Shown: piece after piece, positions 8,171 to 17,249 of the stretch | How positions within the stretch are numbered: position 1 is the first letter of the stretch | How the letters are laid out: every line of letters starts with the position of its first letter | From: Gemmatimonadota bacterium | GTDB taxonomy: Bacteria > Gemmatimonadota > Gemmatimonadetes > Gemmatimonadales > Gemmatimonadaceae | DNA: 39,156 nt | Direction of reading: 5' to 3' | NCBI GenBank assembly: GCA_018969225.1 | Contig: JAGWYS010000006.1 | Location: 1 to 39,156, forward strand | Translations under genes and position numbers: made by a program | The notes under the pieces: model-generated | Database searches by the model: none | Seen by the model: the letters and a program-made list of their open reading frames with translations, nothing else | Told to the model about the DNA's origin: nothing

Positions 8171-9418
8171 GTGAGCGCCTCCCCGGTGTCCCCCGCCCCC
8201 CCGCGCTGGCCGGCGTACCAGACGGTCGTGCTCCTCTGCTTCGCGGCGGTGTTCATCTCGTACCTCGACCGCAGCAACCTGTCGGTGGCCGCCATCCCCA
8301 TGCAGCAGGAGCTGGGGTGGACCGAGTCGGTGAAGGGGCTGGTGCTGTCGTCGTTCTTCGTGGGCTACCTCCTGCTGCAGGTGGGCGCCGGGTCGCTCGC
8401 CAACCGCTACGGCGGGCGGCGCGTGCTGGGGGCGGCCGTGGTCTGGTGGTCGCTCTTCACCCTGCTCACCCCCCTCGCCGCGCGCATCTCCCTCCCCGCG
8501 CTCATCGCGGCGCGCATCGCGCTGGGCATCGGCGAGGCCGCGGTGTTCCCGGGCTCCTTCAACATGCTGGGGCGGTGGGTGCACCCCGAGCGCCGCACCC
8601 GCGCCGTGGCGCTCGTCAGCAGCGGGGTGGCCATGGGCACGGTCTTCGCGCTCCCGGTCACCGCCTGGATCATCCGCGACCATGGCTGGCCCATGGTCTT
8701 CTACGCCTTCGGCGCCCTGGGGTTCGTGTGGGCGGTGGGGTGGTACGGGCTGGTGCGCGAGGGGCGCGACGCCGCGCTCCCCGATGCCGGCGACGAGGCG
8801 CCCCGCAGCATCCCGTGGGGGCGCATCCTCCGCGCCCCCGCCGTGTGGGCCATCGTCGTCAACCACTTCTGCCACAACTGGTCGCTGTACGTGCTGCTGG
8901 CGTGGCTGCCGTCGTACTTCAAGACCACGTTCAACGTGTCGCTGGCCAACGCCGGGCTGCTGTCGGCCGCCCCGTGGCTGGCCTCGTTCCTCATGGCCAA
9001 CGTGGCGGGCGCCTGGGCCGATCGCCAGCTCAAGGCCGGGGTGTCCGCCACTAGCGTGCGCCGGCGGCTGCAATGCTTCGGCCTGCTCGGGGGGGCCGCC
9101 TGCCTGTCGCTGATGCCGCTCGTCCCCTCGGCCGGGATGGCCTCCGTGCTCATGTGTGCCGCCGCGGCGGCGCTGGCCTGCTGCATGGCCGGCTTCGGTG
9201 CCAACAGCCTCGACATCGCCCCGCGCTACGCCGACGTCATCTGGGGGATCAGCAACACGGCGGGGACCATCCCCGGCATCGTCGGCGTGTACGTCACCGG
9301 GTGGCTGGTGGAGCGCACCGGCGGCTACGCCGCCCCCTTCCTCGTCACGGCGGCCATCTCGGTGGTGGGCGCCATCGTCTACCTGCTCATGGGGTCGGGG
9401 GAGCGGCAGATCGACTGA
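8171..9418 (+). CDS. MFS transporter, anion:cation symporter (ACS) type
   Basis: A 415-residue protein with twelve predicted transmembrane segments. The first helix carries FISYLDRSNLSVAA (about 28-41), the typical motif of ACS-family organic-anion transporters (phthalate, glucarate, tartrate, SLC17 relatives). The loop after helix 2 has the MFS motif (LANRYGGRRVLG). The GTG at 8171 is chosen: it lies one base after the hydrolase TGA and gives a short cytoplasmic N-terminus. An ATG at 8084 would put 87 bases inside the hydrolase gene. Substrates of this family are usually carboxylates taken up with protons. The neighbours suggest a carboxylic acid that is then made into a CoA thioester. Confidence 0.88.
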   Translation: MSASPVSPAPPRWPAYQTVVLLCFAAVFISYLDRSNLSVAAIPMQQELGWTESVKGLVLSSFFVGYLLLQVGAGSLANRYGGRRVLGAAVVWWSLFTLLTPLAARISLPALIAARIALGIGEAAVFPGSFNMLGRWVHPERRTRAVALVSSGVAMGTVFALPVTAWIIRDHGWPMVFYAFGALGFVWAVGWYGLVREGRDAALPDAGDEAPRSIPWGRILRAPAVWAIVVNHFCHNWSLYVLLAWLPSYFKTTFNVSLANAGLLSAAPWLASFLMANVAGAWADRQLKAGVSATSVRRRLQCFGLLGGAACLSLMPLVPSAGMASVLMCAAAAALACCMAGFGANSLDIAPRYADVIWGISNTAGTIPGIVGVYVTGWLVERTGGYAAPFLVTAAISVVGAIVYLLMGSGERQID

Positions 9419-9449
9419 CCGCCCCCGTCCCGCCCGTCCCGCACCACCC

Positions 9450-11021
9450 ATGGACACACCCCTTTCCCCCCTCGAGTTCGCCCGTCGCGCGCGCGCCATC
9501 CATGCGCACCGCGAGGCGGTGGTCGACGGCGACCGCCGCTTCACCTACGCGCAGTTCTTCGAGCGGGTCGACCGCTGGTCGCACGCGCTGCAGCGCCTGG
9601 GGGTGGGGCCCGGCGATCGGGTGGCGTACATCGCCCCCAACACGCACGCGCACCTGGAGGGGTACTACGCGGTGCCCCAGATCGGCGCGGTCATCGTGCC
9701 CCTCAACTACCGCCTGCTGCCGTCCGACTGGGCGTACATGATCACCCACAGCGGCAGTCGCGTGGTGTGCGTGCACGAGGACTACCTGGCGCAGGTGGCG
9801 GCCATCCGCCATGAGCTGCCGCATGTCGAGCACCTCGTGGCGCTGGAGGGGGAGGCGGACGGGTTCGCCTCGTACGAGGCGCTGCTGGCGACGGCCGGCA
9901 CCGACGTGGCGCGCCCCGCCGTCGCCGAGGGCGACCTCATCGCCATCAACTACACCAGCGGGACCACCTCGCGCCCCAAGGGGGTCATGGTCACGCATCG
10001 CAACGTGTGGGTGAACGCCGTGGGCACGCTGGTCCACCACCCCATGACCAGCGCCGACCGGTACCTGTGGACGCTCCCCATGTTCCACGCCAACGGGTGG
10101 ACCTTCACCTGGATCGTGACCGCCGTGGGGGGAACGCACGTGTGCCTGCGCAAGGTGGACGCCGCCGGCGTGTTCGGCACCGGCGCGCGCGAGCGCGTCA
10201 CCGTGCTGTGCGCCGCCCCCACGGTGCTCATCACCGTGGCCAACGCCCCCGCCGAGCTGCGCGCGGGGGCCCCGCGTGGCGTGCGGGTGCTCACCGCCGG
10301 CGCGCCCCCCGCCGCCGCCACCATCGAGCGGGTGGAGGAGGAGCTGGGGTGGACCATCACCCACGTGTACGGCCTCACCGAGACCTCCCCGCTGATGACC
10401 GTCTGCGAGCCGCGCCCGGAGGACCAGGGGCTCGCGCCGGCCGAGCGCGCGCGGCGCAAGGCGCGGCAGGGGGTGGAGCTCATCACTGCCGGCGAGGTGC
10501 AGGTGGTGGATGACCGCGGCGTCCCCGTGCCGCGCGACGGCGCCACCGTGGGGGAGATCGTGGTGCGCGGCAACGTGGTGATGGCGGGGTACTACAACGA
10601 TCCCGAGGCCACCGCCCGGGCCCTCGCGGGCGGGTGGTTCCACTCGGGGGACGCCGCCGTGGTGCACCCCGACGGCTACGTGGAGATCCGCGACCGCCTC
10701 AAGGACGTCATCATCAGCGGCGGCGAGAACATCTCGTCCATCGAAGTGGAGGGGGTGCTCCTCCGTCACCCGGCGGTGCTGGAGGTGGCCGTGGTGGGGG
10801 TGCCGCACCAGCAGTGGGGGGAGGTGCCGCACGCCTTCGTGGTGCTGCGCCCCGGCGCCGCCGCCACCGACGAGGCGCTGCGCGACTTCGCCCGCGAACA
10901 GCTGGCGGGGTTCAAGGTCCCCAAGGGGTTCACCCTGGTGGCCGAGCTCCCCAAGACGGCCACCGGCAAGATCCAGAAGTACGTGCTGCGCGGCGGGCGC
11001 GCCGGCATCGCGGCGCAGTAG
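9450..11021 (+). CDS. Acyl-CoA ligase (AMP-forming, fatty-acid/aryl-acid type)
   Basis: A 523-residue adenylate-forming enzyme that would activate a carboxylic acid with ATP and join it to CoA. All core motifs are present: the P-loop-like YTSGTTSRPKG (168-178), YGLTETSP (307-314), GWFHSGDAA with GYVEIRDRLKD and the hinge region (395-419), SGGENISSIEVE, and the C-terminal catalytic Lys in PKTATGKIQK (K507). The length is normal for medium-chain or unusual-acid CoA ligases. It lies 31 bases after the MFS gene and is the third gene of the hydrolase-transporter-ligase operon. The substrate cannot be read from the sequence. Confidence 0.93.
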   Translation: MDTPLSPLEFARRARAIHAHREAVVDGDRRFTYAQFFERVDRWSHALQRLGVGPGDRVAYIAPNTHAHLEGYYAVPQIGAVIVPLNYRLLPSDWAYMITHSGSRVVCVHEDYLAQVAAIRHELPHVEHLVALEGEADGFASYEALLATAGTDVARPAVAEGDLIAINYTSGTTSRPKGVMVTHRNVWVNAVGTLVHHPMTSADRYLWTLPMFHANGWTFTWIVTAVGGTHVCLRKVDAAGVFGTGARERVTVLCAAPTVLITVANAPAELRAGAPRGVRVLTAGAPPAAATIERVEEELGWTITHVYGLTETSPLMTVCEPRPEDQGLAPAERARRKARQGVELITAGEVQVVDDRGVPVPRDGATVGEIVVRGNVVMAGYYNDPEATARALAGGWFHSGDAAVVHPDGYVEIRDRLKDVIISGGENISSIEVEGVLLRHPAVLEVAVVGVPHQQWGEVPHAFVVLRPGAAATDEALRDFAREQLAGFKVPKGFTLVAELPKTATGKIQKYVLRGGRAGIAAQ

Positions 11022-11096
11022 TAGCGCATTAGTGGCGCCGTAGCGGCGTAGTAGTGGCCCAACAGCGGCTCATAAGTGGCACCAGCAGGGCGACCC
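11009..11096 (+). repeat. Degenerate 22-base tandem repeat after the ligase gene
   Basis: AGTGGC recurs at 11031, 11053 and 11075, exactly 22 bases apart. A weaker copy starts at 11009 and reaches into the ligase stop codon. Copies also share GTAGCG/CAGCGG around positions 11-17 of the unit. It lies in the 130-base gap before the FKBP gene. It may be decayed tandem duplication; I see no hairpin strong enough to call a terminator. Confidence 0.5.
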
Positions 11097-11151
11097 CCGC
11101 GGCACTTCCGCCCGGGCTCGCACGCACACTCTCTCTCGCACCGTCACCCCC

Positions 11152-11709
11152 ATGCGCCCTGCATCGCTGGTCCCCGTTGCGGCCTTCGCCGCCCTGGTCG
11201 CGGGCGCCTGCGCGCCGTCGCCGCGGTTGCCGGCCGCCATCCCCCCGGCCGGCGGCACGCCGCGCGTGCTGTACGCGCTGCGCGCCCTCGAGGTGGCCGA
11301 AGGGCGCGGCGCGGCGGTGGAACCGGCCAAGTGCCTGTACCTGCACTACACCGGCTGGCTCACCGACGGCAGCCAATTCGACTCGTCGCACGACACGCTC
11401 CCCGACGGCCAGCGGCGCGAGCCCATCAGCTTTGCCTACGGCGCGCGGCAGGTGCGCCCGGGGTGGGACGCGGGAGGGCTGGACGGCATGAAGGTGGGGG
11501 GGAAGCGCCGCCTGTTCGTCCCGTCGCAACTGGGGTACGGGGCCGTGGGGCGCCTGCCGTACATCCCGCCCAACGCCGACCTGATCTTCGACCTGGAGCT
11601 CATGGCCGTCGCCGACACGCTCCCGCGCACCGACACGCTCCCCCCGCGCACCCGCGGCGACCTGGGGCCGCACTGCCCGACATGGCGCAGCGTGTCGGGC
11701 GGGCGCTGA
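11152..11709 (+). CDS. FKBP-type peptidyl-prolyl isomerase, probable lipoprotein (copy 1)
   Basis: A 185-residue protein. A hydrophobic N-terminus ending in VAGAC (C20) fits a lipoprotein or short secretion signal. The FKBP domain (about 50-155) keeps the binding-pocket residues: HYTGWL (Y66), QFDSS (F76, D77), RPGWDAGGLDGM (W105), LGYG (Y129) and the closing strand LIFDLEL (F146). It would speed prolyl cis-trans isomerisation of proteins at the membrane. The proline-rich tail (PRTDTLPPRTRG) is outside the fold. A close paralogue lies at 20932-21447. It is convergent with the M28 peptidase. Confidence 0.9.
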   Translation: MRPASLVPVAAFAALVAGACAPSPRLPAAIPPAGGTPRVLYALRALEVAEGRGAAVEPAKCLYLHYTGWLTDGSQFDSSHDTLPDGQRREPISFAYGARQVRPGWDAGGLDGMKVGGKRRLFVPSQLGYGAVGRLPYIPPNADLIFDLELMAVADTLPRTDTLPPRTRGDLGPHCPTWRSVSGGR

Positions 11710-11732
11710 TCCCGCGGGAACCCGCGGCGATC
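11708..11732. terminator. Candidate bidirectional terminator between FKBP and M28 genes
   Basis: CCGCGG (11712-11717) and CCGCGG (11722-11727) form a six-pair stem around GAAC, with partial GATC pairing outside. It lies between two convergent stop codons. The stem is short and lacks a T tract. Confidence 0.4.
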
Positions 11733-11751
11733 GGCGCGCGGCGAAGGGTCG

Positions 11752-13371
11752 CTACCGTTCCAGCCGGAAACCCGGGTCCACCGCCGGACGCTTGGGCGCA
11801 TTGGCCGCGTACCACCCGGTGAGGTACAACCACCGCGTCATGCGCAGCAGCTTGGCGTAATCGATGCGCTCGGGAAGGTCGAACGCGGTGTGGTAGTCCG
11901 GGTGCAGGTTGGTCGTGTACATCAGCCCCGGCACCCCCAGGCGGGCGTACGGCAGGTGGTCGCTGCGGAAGTACCACCCCTCGGGGTGGGTGGGGCGGTC
12001 CCACAGCGTGTCCAGCACGAACTTCCCGGTCTTTGCGTTCGCGGCCAGCGCCCAGTTCACCAGGTCGGTCGACCCGCGATGCGGCGGCTGCGACCCCAGC
12101 AGCGCCGCGGTGTCGGGGTGGTTGCGCCCGATCATGTCGCCGTTGAGCACCGCCACGACCTGCGCGAGCGGCACCACCGGATGCGCCGAGTGGTAGCGGG
12201 AACCCAGCAGCCCGCGCTCCTCGGCGCCGTGGTGCACCCAGAGGACGGAGCGCTTGGGGCGCTGGGCCACCAGCGCGCGCGCCGCCGCGAACTCCGCCAC
12301 CGAGACCGAGGCGTTGTCGTCCGCGCCGGCCAGCACGGAGTCCTGCCCTTCCAGCAGCCGCACGCCGTTGGCGTCCTGGTGCGAGCTGTACAGCACCCAC
12401 TCGTCGCGCAGCTTGGGATCCGTCCCGCGCAGCCCGCCAATCACGTTCACCGACGGCACCTCGAACCGCTCCAGGCGGATCGAGAGCGCCACCGGCGCCC
12501 CCTGGCGCAGCGCCTCCCGCATGGACGCGCGCACCAGGAACGACGGCGTGGGGCCCGTCCCCGCCTGCGGGAGCGGCGCCACGCGATCCGACGCCCCCGC
12601 GGCGCGCGGCGTGGCGCGGTCCACGTCGTAGTTGCCGCGCGCCCGCTGCACCGAGATGGCATCGAACGCGGCATCGACCGAATCGCTCGCCACAATGAGC
12701 ACCGCCGCCGCCCCGCGGCGCGCCAGGGTGCGCATCGTCGCCTGCACCGCCGCCTCCGCATACCGCACGCGCGTGGGGTAGCTGGTGGTGCGCACCAACG
12801 CCGGCGGCGGCGCAACCACCGGCGTGGCCACGATGCGTCCGCGCACGTCCACCGTGGTGTCCGCCGCGTCGGCCAGCCACAGCGCCGCCCCCGACGCCTC
12901 CACGGGGACCACCGCGTTGGCCACCAGGTCGCCGAACACCGACAGGGCGCGTCCGCCCACCGTCGCCGAGCTGGCGGTGGGGGAGACGCGCGTCCGGACG
13001 ATGGTGAACCACTGGAACCAGCTCCCGTTTTCCCCCATGGGTGTGAGCCCCAGGCGGGCATACTGCTCGGCCACCCACATGGACGCGCGCAATTCGTCGA
13101 TCGTCCCCCCCTCGCGCCCCCGCATCTCGGGCGCCGCCATGGCGAACAGGTCGCGTTTGAGGTCGGCCTCGCGGATGGCGGCCCACGCGCGCGGAAGCGG
13201 CGCGGGGACGGGCGGGGGCGCCGGTGCCTGGGCTTGTGCCTGCGCTGGTGCCTGCGCCTGGAGGGGGCGGGCGGCGGCGCCGGCGAACACGCCGGCACAC
13301 GCGCTGGCGGACGCAGCGAGGAAGCAGGCCGCGCGAAGGCGGCGGCGCGGAAGCGGGAGGCGGCGGGTCAT
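11752..13371 (-). CDS. Secreted M28-family zinc peptidase with inserted PA-like domain
   Basis: A 539-residue protein with a long Arg-rich signal region, cleavage near LQAQ (40), and an AQ/AP-rich linker (41-60). Between about 140 and 290 a PA-like protease-associated insert is probable. The di-zinc site is readable: H331 (SSHQDANG), D351 (GADDN), E384/E385 (HGAEERG), D412 (LNGDMIG) and H494 (DYHTAFD). Related enzymes are aminopeptidases or glutamate carboxypeptidase-like proteins in the periplasm or outside the cell. The first His motif is SSHQD rather than the usual AHYD, but the ligand spacing is kept. The ATG at 13371 opens the signal peptide. It is followed by a stem-loop shared with the FKBP gene. 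Confidence 0.9.
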   Translation of the reverse strand: MTRRLPLPRRRLRAACFLAASASACAGVFAGAAARPLQAQAPAQAQAQAPAPPPVPAPLPRAWAAIREADLKRDLFAMAAPEMRGREGGTIDELRASMWVAEQYARLGLTPMGENGSWFQWFTIVRTRVSPTASSATVGGRALSVFGDLVANAVVPVEASGAALWLADAADTTVDVRGRIVATPVVAPPPALVRTTSYPTRVRYAEAAVQATMRTLARRGAAAVLIVASDSVDAAFDAISVQRARGNYDVDRATPRAAGASDRVAPLPQAGTGPTPSFLVRASMREALRQGAPVALSIRLERFEVPSVNVIGGLRGTDPKLRDEWVLYSSHQDANGVRLLEGQDSVLAGADDNASVSVAEFAAARALVAQRPKRSVLWVHHGAEERGLLGSRYHSAHPVVPLAQVVAVLNGDMIGRNHPDTAALLGSQPPHRGSTDLVNWALAANAKTGKFVLDTLWDRPTHPEGWYFRSDHLPYARLGVPGLMYTTNLHPDYHTAFDLPERIDYAKLLRMTRWLYLTGWYAANAPKRPAVDPGFRLER

Positions 13372-13434
13372 GGAGGGAAATCAACGCCGACAACCGGCGT
13401 GCGCCAGAGCCCCGTCAAGCGGCCCCCGCCCCCC

Positions 13435-15783
13435 TCATCCCGCGCGCGTGGACCACCCCGCCAGCTGCTTCCCCACCGGCAGCGACCGCACCCGCACCCC
13501 CGTGGCCGCGGCAATCGCGTTGGCAATCGCGCCGCAGCTGGGGGGCACCCCGGGCTCGCCAATCCCCCCGGGCTTCCCTTCGCCGGGCACCAGCACCACG
13601 TCAATCTGCCGGGGCGCCGCGCGCAGCCGCGTGAGCTCGTAGTCGCGGAAGTTCGACTGGGTGACGCGACCGCCGGCAAAGGTCACCTGGCTGTGCACCA
13701 CGTTGCTCATGGCCATGATGAACGCCCCCTCCATCTGCGCGCGCGCCCGGTCGGGGTTGGCAATGAAGCCGGCGTCCACAGCCATGGTGGCCCGCGGGCA
13801 CAGCACCGTCCCGTCCGGCAGCACCTCCACCTCGGCCACCACCGCCACATAGGTGAGGAAGCTGCGGTGCATCGCGATCCCCCGCCCGCGCCCGCGCGGC
13901 AGCGCGCCGTCACGCCACCCGCTCCGCTCCACCGCCAGCTCCACCACGCGCCGCGCGCGGGCGGTGTCCAGCGGATGGTCCGCCCAGCTGGCGCCGTAGT
14001 TGCTGGCCGGCTTCACCAGCCCGGCAGCGGACAGGTCCACCGTGCGCGGCCTGCCAATGAGGTCCAGCAGGAACGCGGCGCTGTCGTGCTTGGCCGCGCG
14101 CGCCAGCTCATCCACGAACGACCCGATCGCAAAGCCGTGGTGAATGGCGTTCACGCTGCGGTACCACCCGATGCGCGTGTGCGCCGGCGCCTCCCCCACC
14201 TCCACCCGCAGGTTGGGCACCTCCCACGGCACGTCGCTGGCGCCGTTGGTCAGCTCGTCGGGCTCGGCCCCCTTCACGCCGGGGGCAAAGGTGGCGCCAA
14301 TGGCCGGGTACGCGCTGCGGTGCAGCCACGCCGTCACCTTCCCCGCGCCATCCAGCGCCGCCTCCAGCCGGTGCGCGGCGCACGAGTGCAGGTAGCCGTT
14401 CCGCAGGTCGTCCTCGCGCGTCCACTGCACCCGCACCGGCGCCCCCACGTCGCGCGCCAGCCACGCGGCCTCGCACAGGAAGTCGGGCTTGGACTTCCGC
14501 CCAAAGGCGCCCCCCAGCAGCGTCACGTGCACCCGCACCTTGTCCACGTCCATCTTCAGGTACTCGGCCACCGCCTTGCGTGCGTCCATCGGGCTCTGCG
14601 TGGGGGCCCACGCCTCCACCATGCCGTCCTGCACGCGGGCGATGGCCGCCACCGGCTCCATCGGCGCATGCGCCAGGTGCGGCATCCAGTACTCGGCGCT
14701 CACGGTGTTGGCGGCGGCCGCCAGCGCCCGCGGAGCATCCCCCACATTCCGCCCCGCCTGCCCGGGCTTGCGCACCTCGGCCATCAGCTGCGCCTTGTAC
14801 GCCGCGCTGTCATAGGCGGCGTTGGGACCGGCGTTCCAGGTGATGCGCAGCGCATCACGCCCGCGGATGGCTGCCCAGGTGTTGGCCGCCACCACCGCCA
14901 CCCCGCCCAGCGGCATGAAGCCGCCGGGCACCGCGCCATCCGGCAGGCGAATGATGCGCTCCACCCCGGGGACCGCCTTGGCCGCGCTGTCGTCGAGCGT
15001 GGCGATGGTCCCCCCCCACACCGGCGGACGCGCAATCACCGCCACCTTCATCCCGGGCAGCCGCACGTCACCACCATAGACGGCCGTGCCCGTGGTCATC
15101 GGCACCAGGTCAATCCCCGGCATGGCCTTCCCTTCCCACCGCCGCTCGGCGGGAGCCTTCACCCGCACCCGCCCGGCCGCCGGCAAGGGGAGCGCGCGCG
15201 CGGTGGCCACCAGCGCGCCAAAGCGCGCGCGGCGCCCGCTGCGCTCGTGCACCACCTCGCCGTTCTGCGCCTTCACCTGCGCCACCGGCACCCCCCACTG
15301 CTTCGCCGCGGCGTCCTCAAGGAGCGCGCGCGCCGTGGCCCCCGCTTCACGGTACTTGTCCAGGAAATCGCGGATGCTGGTGGAGCCGTCGGTGTTCTGG
15401 CTGCCGTATCGCTTCTCGTCGCCCAGCGCCTGCTCCACCCGGCAGCGGCTCCAGTCGGCCTCCATCTCGTCGGCGATGATCATCGGCATGGTGGTGCGGA
15501 TCCCCTGTCCCATCTCCGAGCGATGGCAGAGGATCGTCACCAGGTCGTCTTCACCAAGCCGGATGTACGCGTGCGCGTCCCACGGCTCGGCGGGGGCCAC
15601 CCCGGCCAGCGCCTGCGCATCCAGCCGACGCACGCCCAAGGCGCCGGCCGACAGCACCAGCCCGCCCATGCCCAGCAGCTTGAGGAAGTCGCGGCGCGCC
15701 TCGTCGGCAGCCAGGGCTGGCGGCGCGCCCTCCGGAGCGGCGCCCGGGGTGCCCAGCCAGGGAAGTCGCGTGCGCGGGCTCAC
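13435..15783 (-). CDS. iorB: Mo-binding subunit of an IorB-type (aldehyde/isoquinoline) dehydrogenase
   Basis: A 782-residue protein of the xanthine oxidase family. A Tat signal is at the N-terminus (RRDFLK, 30-35, then a hydrophobic stretch), so the folded cofactor-loaded enzyme is exported. Later come family motifs: EMGQGIRT, a molybdopterin-site [18 protein letters not shown], and GEPGVPP with the catalytic Glu at about E743. The family hydroxylates N-heterocycles or oxidises aldehydes; the true substrate is unknown. The start is GTG at 15783, preceded by GGGAGGAGG and overlapping the TGA of the 2Fe-2S gene by four bases (GTGA). No FAD subunit is nearby, as is usual for the Ior type, where electrons probably pass to a cytochrome. 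Confidence 0.9.
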   Translation of the reverse strand: MSPRTRLPWLGTPGAAPEGAPPALAADEARRDFLKLLGMGGLVLSAGALGVRRLDAQALAGVAPAEPWDAHAYIRLGEDDLVTILCHRSEMGQGIRTTMPMIIADEMEADWSRCRVEQALGDEKRYGSQNTDGSTSIRDFLDKYREAGATARALLEDAAAKQWGVPVAQVKAQNGEVVHERSGRRARFGALVATARALPLPAAGRVRVKAPAERRWEGKAMPGIDLVPMTTGTAVYGGDVRLPGMKVAVIARPPVWGGTIATLDDSAAKAVPGVERIIRLPDGAVPGGFMPLGGVAVVAANTWAAIRGRDALRITWNAGPNAAYDSAAYKAQLMAEVRKPGQAGRNVGDAPRALAAAANTVSAEYWMPHLAHAPMEPVAAIARVQDGMVEAWAPTQSPMDARKAVAEYLKMDVDKVRVHVTLLGGAFGRKSKPDFLCEAAWLARDVGAPVRVQWTREDDLRNGYLHSCAAHRLEAALDGAGKVTAWLHRSAYPAIGATFAPGVKGAEPDELTNGASDVPWEVPNLRVEVGEAPAHTRIGWYRSVNAIHHGFAIGSFVDELARAAKHDSAAFLLDLIGRPRTVDLSAAGLVKPASNYGASWADHPLDTARARRVVELAVERSGWRDGALPRGRGRGIAMHRSFLTYVAVVAEVEVLPDGTVLCPRATMAVDAGFIANPDRARAQMEGAFIMAMSNVVHSQVTFAGGRVTQSNFRDYELTRLRAAPRQIDVVLVPGEGKPGGIGEPGVPPSCGAIANAIAAATGVRVRSLPVGKQLAGWSTRAG

Positions 15784-16262
15784 GGCGCCTCCTCCCAGGG
15801 CTGCGCCGCGCGCATCTGCTCGGCGGCCTGCTTGATGGCCGCACGGATGCGCGGGTAGGTGCCGCAGCGGCAGAGATGGCCGTTCATGGCCGCCTCGATG
15901 TCCGCGTCGGTGGGCTGCGTGGTGCGGGCCAGCAGCGTGGCCGCCTGCATGATCTGCCCGCTCTGGCAGAAGCCGCACTGCGGCACCCCAACCCGGCGCC
16001 ACGCCACCTGCAGCGGATGCTCGCCGGTGGCGTGCAGCCCCTCGATGGTGGTGACCGCGGCGCCCGCCAGCGTGGCCATGCGGCGTTGGCAGGCGCGCAC
16101 CGGCGCCCCGTTCACGTGCACCGTGCAGGCGCCGCACTGGGCGATGCCGCAGCCGTAGTGGGTGCCCGTGAGCCCCAGCTCGTCGCGGAGGAACCAGAGC
16201 AGCGGCATCGTGGGGTCGCCGTCGAAGGAGCGCGGCGAGCCGTTGACGGTCAGTTGGAGCAT
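15780..16262 (-). CDS. iorA: 2Fe-2S subunit of the IorAB-type dehydrogenase
   Basis: A 160-residue protein with both clusters of the xanthine oxidase small subunit. The plant-ferredoxin type cluster is held by C38, C43, C46 and C58 ([11 protein letters not shown], then RAC). The helical-domain cluster is held by C96, C99, C131 and C133 (QCGFCQSGQ and LCRCGTY). It carries electrons from the Mo centre. It has no signal peptide, so it probably leaves the cell as a hitch-hiker with the Tat-bearing large subunit. It is first in the two-gene operon and is divergent, across 146 bases, from the spermidine-synthase-like gene. Confidence 0.95.
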   Translation of the reverse strand: MLQLTVNGSPRSFDGDPTMPLLWFLRDELGLTGTHYGCGIAQCGACTVHVNGAPVRACQRRMATLAGAAVTTIEGLHATGEHPLQVAWRRVGVPQCGFCQSGQIMQAATLLARTTQPTDADIEAAMNGHLCRCGTYPRIRAAIKQAAEQMRAAQPWEEAP

Positions 16263-16408
16263 GCGGAGTCCTGGCGGATGGGTGACGCCGGGAATGTGCG
16301 CGCGGGAGGGGGCGGTTGGTTAGGGGGGAAAGGAGGGCGCGCGCCCGGGGAGACCTCCCCACATCGGCCTCGCCGCGCTCGCCCCCAGGTCCTGCCATAT
16401 TCCTTGCT

Positions 16409-17152
16409 ATGAAACCGCTTGAGCGCCTGGCCGCCGCGCGCACCCCCACCGGCTCCGTCCTGGAGCTGTTCCGCCATGACGGCGCCTATCTCATCCGGGC
16501 CGACGGGGTGGAGCTGATGTCCACCCGCCGGCACCATTCGGAGGACGCGCTGGCCGAGCTGGCGTGCGCGCCCCATGCCGGCACCGAGGGGGTGCGCGTG
16601 CTCATCGGCGGGCTGGGGCTGGGGTTCACGCTGCGGGCCGCGCTGCGGGTGCTGCCGCAGGACGCCCAGGTGTGGGTGGCGGAGCTGCTGCCCGAGGTGA
16701 TCGCCTGGAACGCCGACCCGGCATACGGGATCTCGGTGGAGGCGCTGCAGGACCCGCGGGTGCGGGTGGTGGAGGGTGACGTGACGGCGCTGCTGCGGAC
16801 CCACCCCGGGCACTTTCACGCCATCATGCTGGACACCGACAACGGCCCCGACGGGATGCTGCTGCGCGACAACGCGCCGCTGTACGCCGCACGCGGCATC
16901 CAGGCCACCAAGGCGGCGCTGTGCGACGGCGGCACCATCGCCTACTGGTCGGTGGCCGACGACCCCCGCTTTGCGGGCGCGGTGGAAGGGGCCGGGATGC
17001 GGGTGGCCACGCACCGGGTGCGGGCGCACGCGACCTCGGGGCCGTGGCACACGATCTACGTGGCGACGCCGCGGCTGAAGCGCAGCCGATGGCACGAGGC
17101 GACTGGGGACGAAACTGCCTGGGAGCCAGGGATTGGTTCCGATAGCGAATAG
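16409..17152 (+). CDS. Spermidine-synthase-like (SAM-methyltransferase fold) protein
   Basis: A 247-residue cytoplasmic protein. The nucleotide-binding loop is VLIGGLGLGFT (about 64-74), followed by acidic strand ends (VWVAELLPEV, VVEGDVTALL) and a spermidine-synthase-like MLDTDNGPDG motif. The LELFRHDGAYLI start also matches this group. Members often lack the residues of true aminopropyl transfer, so polyamine synthesis is only possible. The ATG at 16409 is preceded by CATATT (16396-16401), seven bases upstream, with no Shine-Dalgarno sequence, so it may be leaderless. A long inverted repeat overlaps its stop codon. Confidence 0.75.
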   Translation: MKPLERLAAARTPTGSVLELFRHDGAYLIRADGVELMSTRRHHSEDALAELACAPHAGTEGVRVLIGGLGLGFTLRAALRVLPQDAQVWVAELLPEVIAWNADPAYGISVEALQDPRVRVVEGDVTALLRTHPGHFHAIMLDTDNGPDGMLLRDNAPLYAARGIQATKAALCDGGTIAYWSVADDPRFAGAVEGAGMRVATHRVRAHATSGPWHTIYVATPRLKRSRWHEATGDETAWEPGIGSDSE

Positions 17153-17220
17153 GCACAGGGACGAGGTCATGGGTCGTAGCCAACACCCACCACCTCGTCC
17201 CTATCCCTCCCGCCTATCGG
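17139..17220. terminator. Nested inverted repeat between convergent genes, probable bidirectional terminator
   Basis: Three nested paired blocks form one long hairpin: CCGATAG (17139-17145) with CTATCGG (17214-17220), AGGGACGAGGT (17157-17167) with ACCTCGTCCCT (17192-17202, perfect eleven pairs), and TGGGT (17170-17174) with ACCCA (17185-17189). It overlaps the stop codon of the spermidine-synthase-like gene (17150-17152) and ends 29 bases from the stop of the convergent phosphatase gene. Confidence 0.75.
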
Positions 17221-17249
17221 TCCTGACCGCTGGCACCTGGGCAGTTCCC

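Noticed and set aside
5080-8301. A minus-strand open frame of over 1000 codons across several real genes
   Set aside because: It is antisense to the hydrolase and out of frame with the permease, is Gly/Ala-rich, and no domain is visible.
11890-15858. A plus-strand open frame of over 1300 codons
   Set aside because: It is antisense to the M28 and iorB genes, is rich in His/Arg/Pro/Gly and has no recognisable domain. Long antisense frames are expected in DNA this GC-rich.
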